From Strigops habroptila (Eukaryota; Chordata; Aves; Psittaciformes; Psittacidae), in the NCBI RefSeq assembly GCF_004027225.2, contig NC_044279.2:50616744-50680743 (forward strand): 64,000 bases of DNA, written 5' to 3'. Below, one piece after another: positions 24,063 through 59,700 of this stretch. The position numbers were made by a program, and so were the translations under genes. Position 1 is the stretch's first letter, and each line of letters starts with the position of its first letter. The notes beneath the pieces were generated by a model that was not told the DNA's origin, did not search any database, and saw only the letters and a list, made by a program, of their open reading frames with translations.

Positions 24063-27000
24063 AAAGAGAGTGTAATATCAGTGCCTTAATTAAAATGTAA
24101 AATAATGTGGAGAGAATCCAATGTGGAATAACCATAACTTATTAATAGAAAAACACATTCTGGATTTCAGTTGAAGTCAGCTAGAGGAACATAGACCAAG
24201 TTCCCTATGCTGAAGCTTTGTATCTGGTACTGTAGCTGATTCCATATACACTCAGCTTTCCTCTTGCACCCAAGTAACTGTAAGATGCTATCTTGCTAAT
24301 AACATATATGCTTTTGCTAGAGCATGTTGGCTAACTATTAACTGCCCGTCATCAGGAATTCCCCCACTTGGGACAGATAGTTCCGCTGTTGTTTTACCCT
24401 CATGACACTCCACTTTAAATATGTGAGTGATAGAGAGAATATTGGACTCATCAAGGCACAATATAAGATTGTTGAGCAAATTTTGCCCTGTTCAGAAACC
24501 AAATGATCAGAGAGCAACTTATAGTGGAGAGGCTCTGATTAATGAAAGGCTTATTTGATAAGCTAATCTAATCTTAAAAGTGGAGTTATTCCTCTGCTTT
24601 TGAAATGCAGCAGGAAAAAGAAAATCAACAGCTACTAGAGTTAACTCACTGAAACTTTGCACCCCATTTCTTCCCTATTTTTTTGTCTGTACAGAAGCAG
24701 CCTTATCTATTAAGATTGCTTGATTATCTTCATATGATAAAATTTATTGTAAGCTGGTGATAATTTTAGCCATCCTTCAAGAAATTAAAAGCTTCCTTTA
24801 TTCATAAGAATAGTGAATAGTGGTATTTCTGAGAGTGCCCAAGAGTAAGAAATGGCTGGTCTGAGGAGATGGACTATGTCCCAAAGCGGTGCAGATGATG
24901 TGTCCCCTCTAGCACAGCAATAATAAATAAGTGGTGCTGCAGGTGATGCTGTTCAGTGGCAACTCTTTATAACCAAGTTGGGAACACTTTCCAAGCTGTA
25001 ACTGATGGTTGGTGCTGAGGCGCAATTTGGATCAGATAAGCCCTCAGGTGTCTGCTGGAAGCTGTCAGCACAGGGGAAAGAGGTTCTTGTGCACAAGCAG
25101 ATCTCAGTCAAGACACATGTCCCTTGGCCTATCAAACAAACACAGACCCAAGGTCTTCACTAGTTCTGACAGGTTGTCATCTGTCTCATGCTGCTGAAGC
25201 TCCAAGCAGGTGGCTGTGAGTAGGCAGAAAGATGTACAGCTGTTGACAAGATATTCCATGCAAAAAGGAGAAGGTACTGGACATTTGTGTGTAGCGTTTT
25301 TTTGTTGTTGTTGTTTTGGTTTTTTTTTTATGTGCAGTGATGCATTCATAGGGGTGTTCTTTACCCTAATGCTGAAGATGAATGCCCAACCTACCTTTTC
25401 TTCCTTTTCCCCTATCTCCTTCTGTGCTAGATTTTCCCATGCACACTTTTGATGACAAACTATTTTGTTGCCAGGATTTGTCTTGCCTTTCCATGGCTGA
25501 GGTCATGGAGCTACCTTGTCAGTGCAAGTGTGGGATGGCGATTATTTCAGTGGAGAAAAGGCAGGATATCAGGAGGAGAAGCAAACAAGTGCTACAACAC
25601 CACCTCCAATTCGTTCATGGAGTTTGGAGTTTATGAAGCAAAAGGCCTTTATTTTCAAGGCAAAAAGATTTCTAGCCCTGAACATTTTTAATGTATATAT
25701 ATTCCTATTTTTGTAGCTGATTATGTATTTGCGCTGATGATGGCATGGATATGTTTTAGGACACGTGCTATTTGTCAGTTACAGAAGTAATGTTAGTACT
25801 GTCCAGAGAAGTTTTAGGATGTCAATTTTCTGAAATTTTACAAATTGCAGCATGCAATGCTATCTTTAAAAAAGCTACACTGTTTATAAGTAACTGGACT
25901 TGACACTTTTCCTTGCTCTTCTCTCCCTTGATGATGTGTATGTAGTCTCTTGTAACACTGCAGAAGATAAATTTGATTTGCTTTAATTCCTTCCTGTTCA
26001 ATCTTCACTTGTACATCAACCGCAATAAAATATGAACACCTGGCTTGAAGTAGTAATGCCACATGTTGTTGTTACAGGCAACATCTTCTCTTTTGATCAT
26101 GTGGAATCTTTCTTTGCTTTTTCCAATAATGTCTTGAAAATATTGATTGGTGGACCACCAAAGCAACACTTTCCTTTCCTTACAAAAATAGAGGCAAGTG
26201 GCAAAAATATTTCAATGCAACAAATTCAATAGTGAATAGAGAGATTAAGTTCAGTTTCCTTTGTGGTGAGCTCTTTGCTGTCTGGCAAACAGCATCCACA
26301 CAGACGAAAATATTTTTTGGGGAAGACACTTTATAGAAGGTTGGTCTCTAGGGACTTCTAAACAGCAATTTCTCTGTGCCGTCAACTATTTAGGACCAAT
26401 GCTGCAGGAGGCTGAAAGCTGAGAAAGAGATTTAAGGTCTTCAGAACTAGCCAAGAGATGGAAAGCTCCATGAGACACAATATGACGTTTGCTGGACTTC
26501 TTGGCTCAGCCTCCACTTCTTCATCTAGTAAGACATAAATCCTGTCACTGGCCTCAGGATGACCAAAGAGAGAGGGGTTTTTTTTTTTTCTGGCATATGT
26601 TTTCTAGGCCACACCGCTGAAGTGGACGTTTACTGGAAAGTGACAAATGGGATGTTGCCTTGGACTTGTGGAGACCACGTGTAGGGTAGGGTTATCTTGG
26701 AAGAATTCTCCTATTTGAAATTATTTTGTCTATTTTGCTAAACATGAATTTGTAAAACAGAAATCTCAATGCTTACAATAGTGATGGCTTTCAGAAAGTC
26801 AGAAATGAGGACTGAGAGAACCTTTGTCTTAAATGTATTTATATGGCTAGTGCCTGATGGAATAAACTGTAGGCATAAATTCCTGAAAACAGTACTCCCT
26901 TGGGAGTGCTGGTGTCCGGACAGCCTTATGGCATCTTTCTCACATTGATCTCTTCAGAAACCTGTCATACCATGCGTGTTTGGCTGGTTACCAGGTGAAC

Positions 27001-30000
27001 TTTCAAGGGATAGAATACATGAGGAAGACCTTTTATTAATCACATTTTAAAGGATGGAGTTTGTTTCCTTTATATAAGCTTGAGGATGAATATACCTTTT
27101 TTGTTTGTTTGTTTTTCTCTTAAACTGGGGGAAAGCAAGTGAATTTTACTCTTGGTAATTTCAGGGCCAGCAGCTGTCACCTTTCTCCTAGAGAGGACTG
27201 TGTTTGCCCAATGCCTCTCTTTTTTGGAGGAGGAGGTACAGCTTGCGTCTCTGTATTCACTCTTGACCAGACAGTGCAAATATGTAGAGAAGGATGGAAA
27301 GCATATACCATGTGGCAGGCATGAACTTGCTTACCATGAGTGATGCTGCCAACTGTCCCCTCTGGCTGAAATTTGCCTCATCAGCTCATCCCCACTGGAA
27401 ATGTTTAGCAATGCAAAACAGGGAATTATTACCCTCACTGTGTAGGTGGGATGTTGAAACAGAACAGCCTGGATTCATTGTGCTTTACTTTAAAATACTG
27501 GGTAAGTGGGGATGTAGAGGTTCAAGGTCCCCTTTCTGTCAGTGGCAAGAGATCAGCATTTTCAGATGCAGAGCAACCCACCCAGGATGTGATTCACCAT
27601 CTACAGGTACTAACTTCTTTCCCTTGTGTATAAAAGGTGCGTTAAGTCTACTAGGTTTAAAGTTAAGGGCCTCAGTTCATGCCTAAATCTTCATAGGATG
27701 AGCCCAAATCAAAATGATGCTGTTTGTTCGAGTATGGCAGATCCAGAAACTGAACTTTAATGTCCCCAAACCCTGTGATGCTGTAATTTGTAGCCCATTC
27801 TGCTTCTTCAGCATTCAGTGTAATGTTCAGTTCCCCAAAAAAATGTAAATAACAGAAATACTTAAAAGTCAAGTATGTGTCTTGGAATGACATCTGTGCT
27901 CCTCAGGTAGGAAAGACAAGGAGGCTGAGAGTTTCATAAAAATGTACATGTGTAAGAAAAGTGTTACAATCAGCAAGAAGGTATTATCACCTTGAGCCAA
28001 CTTCCCCCCTGCGCTCAGCCAGAGTATTAATGGGCATCTTGAGCTTCTGTGCTGATGGAAGAGCTGGGATTCACAATGTTTTAGTACAGCCTGTGTTTAG
28101 AGAGTTTCGCAAAGAAAGAATTGTTAATGAGTAATCTTTGTCCATTAGGGCACTGAGCCAAAGAGCCCAAGCTTTGATTCATTGTGTTATCACTACAGGC
28201 TTCTGCTAAACCTAAAAAAGAAAGAAAAACAAACCAAAACAAAAATTTCCTCTGTGAGAATCATTAGGATACTGAACTGAGCACAGAACTGTCTTACATC
28301 CTCCTATTCGCAGTCTTCCAGAAAAGAACAGTAAGTAATAATTCCTTAAACTGATAGCTCTTGCTGTTGGGTAGTATAAAAGCAGTTTTCCAACTTGAAC
28401 TATTTAGTGGATGTTAATGGATTTTTGATCAGAAAAAAAAACCCAAAACATTTTTAATGCTGGTATTTTATTGAGGAATAATATAAGAAATCATTTCATC
28501 TACAAAATTGGCGCAAAAGCAGGAATTCCCCTTGGGAAAAAAATCTTAAGCTCATGAAAAATACTGACAATGCTGGAATTTGTCTTTAGAAAGCTGGCTA
28601 TTGTGTATCACTGGTAAAAAAAGTGTAACTTTGATACTGAGTCTTTCCTGCAATAACACAATCTAGTTAATTATGTGCATCAGCTTTAAAATTGTACTCG
28701 TTTGTTACTTTTTTTATACTTTTAGGAACAGAAGCTGTTGTAAACATGATAAATGGGAGAAAACCAGGCAATCCACGAAGGGAATAGTTATATTTGTTTT
28801 ATGTAATTTCTTTGGTTTTGCGTACAGACTCCAGATGCATCTTAAGAAGTCCAGTACTTTAGCACTTATTTCGCATGACTAGCACAAGCAAAAAGGGGTT
28901 TCACATTTCAAGTGATTACTATTTGAATCCATTACCAGTTTTTAAGAAAATGTCGGCTTATTCTGTATGTTTCTGCTAGCCATTTATCTTCAGAAAACTA
29001 TAATCATGGTAGGACAACATTTGGCTTTTGTTAATTTTATCCCTAATTGCTTGTGTTACAAAGAACCTAGAGATCCCAAACTGTATTGTGATCCCACTAG
29101 GCTAGATGGGGATACAGCAATGGGTTAAGAAAGGAGGATTTGCAGTTTTATCAGGTGAGACATGAAAAAGATCCTGGAAAAAGGAAGACAGAAATGGTGT
29201 TCAGCAGGTCACCCTAGGGGCAGTCAGAAGCTGGCCCCACCCTTTGAAGTTGCTTGCCTACCTACAGAAGTGCCATTGAGGCTTCTAGTAGAATTTTCAG
29301 TTCTACTTTGACTGACTTAATTCTGAAATGCAAATAAATATCTTTAAGTTGTAAAAATATCTTATATTTTTTCCTGTGTCTCTTTGCTGCTCTGACTTTA
29401 AATGTTGTATTAAAAATCTAACCAGTAAATTTCAAACACAGTAGCACCAGTCCTGCCTCTGGTTCTCAAACTTGCTCATTTTGTTGCTTGTACTTTGCAT
29501 CAGCTGCTGTGAAGCTGCCCGTGGTGCCATGCATGCCAGAATGATCTGGCAGCAAAAGGCTAGAAACGAGGAGCACAAATCTTCCTAATGCTTTCATGTC
29601 TCTTTGATACACTTTAAAACAAGCAAGCAAGCAAATAAAAAAGCCTCTCAAATAAGTGAGGCGCTGCATTAAATATTCTATAAAAAGGCTATGAGGCCAG
29701 ATCAAAAGCCTGTGAACTAGATGGAAATCTTGCCATTGATGTTAACAGTGTTTGGATCAGTCCATAGATTAATGATGTTACTGAAATTTCTCTTTGAGCA
29801 GTCAGCAGCGAAACATGTAAAGAATAGGACAATATTATGGGGCAGAAGGAGGGAAATGAACCTCACTAATATTCGTGAAAAATGTTGCCAGTGCTTTGAT
29901 ATATCTTCCTTCACTGAGTAATTACAATAGATTCAATCATTCTTCTGAATGTCAATGCAATTAAACTATCATGGAGCTTTTCTGATGATTAAACGTATTT

Positions 30001-30641
30001 TTATTTTATCTGAAATTATGGGGCTATGATGCTTTTGTATTTCAGTTAATTTTAACTTTAGTTATTTAATTAAGAGGCTTGGCTTTGCTTAGACAGAAGC
30101 TAGGGTAAGCTTTACTGTTGCCATATGAGGGTCAGAGGCAGCCCACTGATAAGAGTCCACAAAGAATCTGAAACCTACACCCGCATGCATTGTGTACACA
30201 TATATATTTGTATACTCCCATGAACATGTATCCTGTAAGAAAGCTGAATAAATATGCATGCATGCAAGTGCCACGTATATACATCTCAATTTTCCCAGTT
30301 AAACATAGAATATATGCATTGATTGACTGTCCTGAAGTATGCTAAAGGATACATTTAATAAAAATTTATGTAATTCAGAGCTCTTCATGATTATTTTGAT
30401 GATACATACTGATCTCTCTTTTATTTGGCTGTACATTTTCAGCCTATGAAAATAATCTCAAAATGTGGTGGAGAAAATAGGTTTATTAACAAGTTAACTA
30501 AAACAGTTGTTTGGGGGGGGAAGTTATGTAACTTATCCCATGCTGCTTCATTTCTCTTGAGGGGGTCTTATTTTGGAGAACAATATTGATTTCTTGTGCA
30601 CCTATTGCCTTTATTTCAGCTGTTACCTATCTATCTAATAC

Positions 30642-30657
30642 TTTTTTTTTTTTTTTT
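30642..30657. repeat. Poly-T run of sixteen
   Basis: A homopolymer run in intergenic DNA. No adjacent retroposon body was recognised. Confidence 0.85.
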
Positions 30658-31376
30658 GTTACATCTCAGAATGGAGCATCAGCCAATTTGTCTAAGGTAG
30701 TCTACATTCATCTTGATAGCAGTAGGTAAAAGGTACATTTCATATAAGGAAGCAAGTATGAGGTAGAAATACCTATGAATGTTTAGTCATGTCAAAGATG
30801 CCTGTGAATATCAAGAAGCATTCCACTATCGTGTGATTTTGGTGGATAAAGAAATCTGAATTGAGAGTGGTTACCAATCCCAGATCATGTAGATTGATTC
30901 TGGAAGCTGAGATGAAATAGTTTCATGTTACCAGCCAAAAAGATGCCTCAGGCTATCTTTGGAAGGAATACTTCTGTCAAGAGGTTCTGTGCACAGGTGC
31001 CGCACATGGCACCCTTCATCACCTGCCTATATTGCTACCAATTTGGATGCCTCTGTATGTCTTCTGGGTGTGACTATCCCACTGGCCAGAGCAATGCTTC
31101 TGCTCCATGGGAATTGCAGCCAGCTGGGACCACAGTTGTTTAACTAGGGGGATTAGGCTGAGAAGACACTGATGATGGGGTGTGCATTGCGGAACTGGCT
31201 CTCTGAAAGTAGAGTCCACCCCTGGGTCTGTGATGCCTTGTGACACTGGCTTATGATGACCTATTTTCCAGAACTGAACAATGTGTGGAATAAGTGGTGC
31301 TTAAATGCTCTATATTGTGTACCTGATGTAGGTCTGAAAGCCGGAAATCAGTAACTGTTGCTTTTAAATACTGGTG

Positions 31377-31402
31377 AAATTAATTGGATAAATTAATTGG
31401 AT
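31377..31402. repeat. Perfect 2 x 13-bp tandem repeat with TTAATT core
   Basis: The unit aaattaattggat is repeated head to tail without mismatch about 2.9 kb upstream of the first coding NR1H4 exon. Each copy contains TAATTG/ATTAAT cores typical of homeodomain sites, but such cores are frequent in AT-rich DNA. Confidence 0.85.
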
Positions 31403-34253
31403 AAAACTAATGTAGGATAGATGGCTCACAGCAGGCTGGATTCAGAGGTGAATCAAAGCCAAATGTTAATTAGTATCTAATGAAGAGTTTCTTGTCCAGG
31501 CAAATTTACAGTAGCAAAGCTACATGTAATGACAAATATATTTCCAGCCTTTTTAATGGCGATCATGTTTTGTGCCTTGCAGAAATCTCCAGAAGATAGA
31601 ATTAATTTCTTCTATGAAATCCAGTGAATGGTCTACATCAGCTGAATATATTAAGGAAAATGAAGTATTAAAAAAGGTGGGAACTGTAAAATCACCCTGA
31701 ACATTTGACTCCATCAAGATCAAAATTAATGTTGCAGGAGGAGGAGAGTCACAGAATGTGTAATGTCCTACCATACTGGGAGGTTATGACAAATACATAC
31801 TCAAGTTTCTTACTATAAGCAAGGCAGTATTAATAGCACCAAGGGTTTCTTTTGTGTGCGTGTAAACAATAATAGATTCTAAGATTTCTATCTTGAGGTT
31901 AAAGAGTGACATTACCTAATGACATGCTAAAAAATGGAATAGCCTCAAAGAAACAAGAAAGAAGTTTACAGACATTTCAAAGAGACTGTAAAAACACAGA
32001 CACTTTATTAGTGTTTAAAAATAATATAGCTTGCTTGTTTTCTCCTTTATTTGCACCACAGACTAGACAGATGTGGGATATATCCTACAAGCTAAGAAGC
32101 TATGCATTGAAAATCTGGCTGTATACTGACAGTCTAACAAAATACTTGAAAATGGACGTCATCTTGGGACAATCTTTAAAGCATTTTGATATAACAACAT
32201 TCCCTAGGAAGATAAGTTCTAGACTCTGTATGAACATACAGAAATTCACAGTCCCAAAGCTGACATGTTAGCTGTTGGCACTGTTAGCTTCTCATATGGG
32301 GCCTGAGGAGGAAACATGAGAAATACTAGTAGCGATGGAATGTAACCTTCAAGTCTGGCTGCAGGGAGAGGTAATCCTGCAAGGAAATCCCATGGGCTGT
32401 AAGAAAGTTATTGGAGGGCTTGAATAGAGTAGAGATGGCCCCTCTGTTCTGGTCTTTGGCAAGAAAATCCAGAGAAACATTCAGGAGCCCTCTGAAGATG
32501 CCTCATTTTGATGTTTCCCTTACTGACCATTACAAGGGTCCTGACTGTGCTGCTCTCTTCTCCCATCACAGAACCCTTCTAATGGGCTGTAAAAGGAACC
32601 CCCTTCCAGGGGTAGTTAATGAGAAAACTGGCTCTCGGGAGTTGTAAGACCTTTGCAGCCATGTGGGCAGCCCCACCTCTTGAGTCCAGCAGATACCTTC
32701 CCCAGCAAATGTGATGGTGAGGCAGTAAAATGGTTGGAAGTAGATGTGGGCCTGCTGGGGTGGCTGGGCTGGTTGCCAACCCACATCCCAAGACATGTGG
32801 AGAGTTTTGCTGTTGCAAAACTGTGTTTCTCTGCTAGATTTGCAACTGTGTGTTTACATGTTATTTGCCACAAGAACCTTATCTGGTCTGTGATACAAGT
32901 AGTTTTTGACATTTCTGAGTAAACTGTTTAAATTATCTGTGGGCAGACATTTAAAATGCATCTGTCTAATTAGAGGGCTTTTGTTTATGCTAAGGAATAA
33001 CTTAACAAATCGTTACAGACAAATCTGAATATAATTACACAGTGTGCTTGCCACTCTTATGAGCTACTTCCTAGTCTGCTCAGCACTGAGGCCTCCTGCT
33101 GCATTCACGTTTTTGTCAGATGACTTCACTTCTGCTAGAGAAACATGCTGAGACCTCACTGGGAAGCAGGCTGGACTATAACTCTCAAATGCCTTCAGTG
33201 AGTGGAAACACAGCCCCAGGGACAGTCTCACTGGGAATAAAACTGAATAAAGAATTAAGACTAAATCAAAGCAAAACAGATTAACTGTCAACTTTGTGCA
33301 GAATCCTCTTGGTGTCTGCATAAACCCTTGAGCTGTCTCCTTTTTGGAGCTGTATGTTCTCCTGTTGCTGATGGTCCTGCCTCAACGCGGTCTTGAGTTG
33401 CCCCATTCCATCTACATGAGCCAGATGTGGGCAAGGGACCCTCAGGCACGCTTTCCTCTTGGATGCAGTGCTGCTCTAGTTATAGCCTCTGCTCGAGTAG
33501 GAAGCAATGGCTGATATTTTGCATCTTATTTAATAGCTATGTGGAAAGGAGAAGACCTGGGTACAGTGCTACTGCCAGCCTCAGGCAGTGGAAGCTGCTC
33601 CATCTGCCCACTAGCATACTTACCTGCTAGGAAAGCATACTAGTGAGAGGACATAAGCGTCTCCCAACCTCCCCAAGAAAGAGTTACGCAGCTGCTTGAG
33701 ACCATAAAGGGAGTGGGTGGCAGAGCCTGGTTATTAGACCAAGGCTTTGCTTTCTTTTCTTGCCACCATTTGTCTTGTTCAGACAGTAATTACAGAAGGC
33801 AAGATAAAGAGCCAGTTGCTGGAAATTAAACTCAAGTTTCTTGGCATGATTCTTCTGACCTAACCATAAACTTACACCTTTTCAGGAAGCCAAACCGATG
33901 AAATGATGAAAGGGCATTCGAAAAATAATGCAAACAACTGGTATTCTCTGAAAGGGGCACTATGCCCTCAGCAGGTCAGGCCAGTGCTTCAGCCTGAATA
34001 TTTGAATAAGGTTGAGTGTAAACTGCCATCGGTTTTAAATGAACAGCAGAAGGATGGCAAATATACCACAGCAAGAAAACAAACAAACAAAGTAGATGCA
34101 GCATTTTATGTAAGGGTTGAATTAGATCTTGTAACTTAAAGCGCGTGTTTATTACCACAAATACTGAAACAACCTCCTTAACACTGCCATACAATAGGTG
34201 CACAAAAATGTTTATCTTGTTTTAAATATTCTTTTTTGCTTTACATCTTTCAG

Positions 34254-56737
<22,484 letters not shown>

Positions 56738-59700
56738 TAACGAGGGAAAAACAAGCCACACCATTGTACGCCTGAGTCAGTAGTTTGCCCTTAGAAACCT
56801 AGTAAAATTGTTTATTAGCACTGAAACAGGTTTATCTGAATGGTGTTCTTTATATTAACTAGAACAAATCTAACTCAGCCTTGAGGCTAAAGGTCGTTAA
56901 GTAAAGGTTTATTTACAAATACATTGCAAGTATTACAAATAACACTGTATCAAACCCAGTGCAAGTCTCCAATGATAACAATGAAAGAACAATGATGAAG
57001 AAATACTGTAATTTCAATTTATTCACATAAAATAGCAATATTTATGCTTTCAAAGGTAATCCTTATGAGAAGGAAAGAAAAAAAAGATTTTAAGGTGTTA
57101 CCGAACATGACTGAAGGGAATCACCTGTTCTTAGGGTCATTTTGGTAAAATTGAATCACTGCACACAGTGCATAGAAGAATTATAAATGTGGCATATTGT
57201 CAGTATGTTTTCTACTTCTTAAGGTACATCAAAGGCTCAGTGGCTATGATAAATTCTTCTGGTTCTGGACATAAATTTTTATAATTATGAAAGGCCAAAC
57301 GGGGCTGGATATGGTTTGTTCCTTAAAGCAGGCAAAGCGGTGTATTCTCTGTGCTCCACTGATGCAATACTGAATGTTTTGCCTTCTTTATGTATTGACC
57401 TGCAAACTTTATCCAATCCATAGCTACCTATCATTCAAACTTCAGATGTAGCAACAATTCTGAATCAAAGAGTCTGTCTATAGCTTATGGCCTTCCTTTT
57501 TAATGGTCATAAGGAGAAGACACAAGAACATTAAACCTCAAGAGTAGAAATGGGCTTGAACTCATTTCTGAAACTCTAAAAATCAGTGACGTGAAGATAC
57601 TACTGATGTATGTAAAATTAGGCCAATACTTCTATATTTAAAACCTGAAAAGGAATCTTGAGAATAACGCTCTTGCTGAATGTATATATTTGATTTGGCT
57701 TAACATACTAATTTCTAAGTTTCTCTTTTATATATTTTTTAATATTTCTTTCATTTTGATTTATTATAAGAGGCTATTGTTTCATGTATTGGAAATGGTG
57801 ACTTCCAGAGTGATATGAATGGCTTCTGATCCAGAATCTGCAGGCAGAGAAGTATGCCAAGAAGGCCAGAAAAATTTCCTGGAAACTGTAATGAGTTGTC
57901 ATGGATCCAAATGTCTTCATTAAGAGATTTTCTTTTGGATTATAACCTAAATTGTTGATAAAAATAGGTCTTAGAGAAATGAATCCATATGAATACATAA
58001 TTACTGAAAGCTTCTCTAATCTATACAATGAATGTCACTCTTCTTGCTCAAGGTGTCAACTGTTCATAAAAAAATAGAAGTAGGAAATACTTCGATCCAG
58101 AACATTACAAAAGCCATTATGTCATACCAATAATTTTCATCTTAGTCAGACTTTTAAAATAGCTTGTTAATTCTCTGTAACTTTTGAGTCCAGATGAGAT
58201 GTATTATTATTTTTCGCAAGTTTTCACTAGAATTAAAGGTAGCATTTCATATAATAACATGACTACGTGGAATATGACACTGTATCATGCAGTAATATTA
58301 TTTACCTGTCATGCAACAGATTAAAAAAATAGCATTTTGTGTAGAAGAAAATTTTAACACAAGTAACAATTGTACATTTGGTATTATTTATTCCAAAGGA
58401 AGATTTCCTGCAATTCTTTTTTTTTCTGTGGGAAAAAAAACCCCTCTAAGGTAAATTAAACATGAGTTCTGGATCAGAAGAAAACCTGGGTTGAATAGTT
58501 CCCAAGCAATGAAACACAGTCACTTTTTTAGTGTGCATGTATACAAATATATATCTTATCACTCTTGTAAAAGGCACTCTAAAACATCTTCCCTCAAGCC
58601 AGGGTCAAGTTGGAAACATAAGAAGAAATACTGTTGCTAGATTTCTCCCAGCCTATACTACAGGAGGATAATATATTATCCAGCTTCCTTGCTTCTGGCT
58701 GCATTCTTTCCTTCCATTAATAGCCAGAATACGGGACAATATCCTTTCCCATGTATTTAATTTCTCTGCTTTGTGCAAATTCAAGCCTACTTAAAACACA
58801 TTTTCCTTGGCTGCACTTCATAGGGCTGTGACAGTAAACAACAAATGCAGTTTGTAAATCTCTGTGGCAGTGTTAATTTAACTGCTGCTACTGATGCTAT
58901 TTAACTGTTAGTGCTACTGCATTGGCCCAGAAGTCACTCAAAATTTTCAGAGTCTCTCATTTTGGACTGGCATTGCTGCATGCTGGAGTATATCTGTCAA
59001 CCTGGCAATGTCCCTTGCATGAAAGGCTTAAATGTGTTTTTTAAACACCCATCTGCCTGTGTTTTCAGTACTGGTAACTGCCTGTCAGTTAGCGGTATTG
59101 CTCCCTTTGCACCGAAAATGCAAGTAGATTGGTTTATAAAAGGAAGGATTTTTACTAGGTAGGTTTGACTCTTTCATGCTTCCCAAGTGTATTTCTCAGC
59201 GTTCACTGAATTTTCATAGGAATCCTGTTCATCATCACACAAGCTACCAGAGTTTTTTGTTTTAAGAGCCCTCATTGGTGCAATTTTTCTGTGCATTTTG
59301 TCTTAGCTTAAGGTAAATTCCAGAATTATACAATCAGGCAAATCAAATAATTTCAAATTGTTTAAAAAATATGAATACCAAAACAGATTCTTTTTGTGGT
59401 TTAAATCCTGGTCATTTTCAGGTGTCCTGAGTTTAAACAAAAGAAAGGTATCCAAATTATTCTGTTATCATTGCTTATACATACAGCTTTCAAAAATATT
59501 AAATACGCACTTCATGCCTCTGCATGTCATAGGGCTCTAGGTTGAATAATAGCCTGTACCAACTGTGATACTACGGTAGAAACTTCAGCAGCCTCTTGCA
59601 GCCTTAACCACTAAGGACAAATGTTACTAAAAGCTGCAGCTGGCCCTTACCATGTTATAGACTGGTCCAAGAGCTAAGACTGGCCAGAAAAGATTAATCC

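Larger units (their letters stand above)
23521..34253. other. Intergenic/upstream region of NR1H4; first non-coding exon and promoter not located
   Basis: This is about 10.7 kb of AT-rich DNA. The NR1H4 5' non-coding exon and alpha-type promoter probably lie here, because the first recognised coding exon starts at a splice acceptor. No CpG-island-like promoter or convincing core promoter was visible. It holds homopolymers (10 G at 24053-24062, 16 T at 30642-30657), a 13-bp tandem at 31377-31402, and unremarkable open frames. Confidence 0.5.

Noticed and set aside
28375..28382. TATAAAAG as an NR1H4 promoter TATA box
   Set aside because: It is a single match in AT-rich DNA almost 6 kb from the first recognised exon, with no other promoter signal or transcript evidence.
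31906..32271. 121-codon open frame between the genes
   Set aside because: It has no recognisable domain, its Lys/Leu/Thr composition is typical of AT-rich chance frames, and it has no splice or promoter context.
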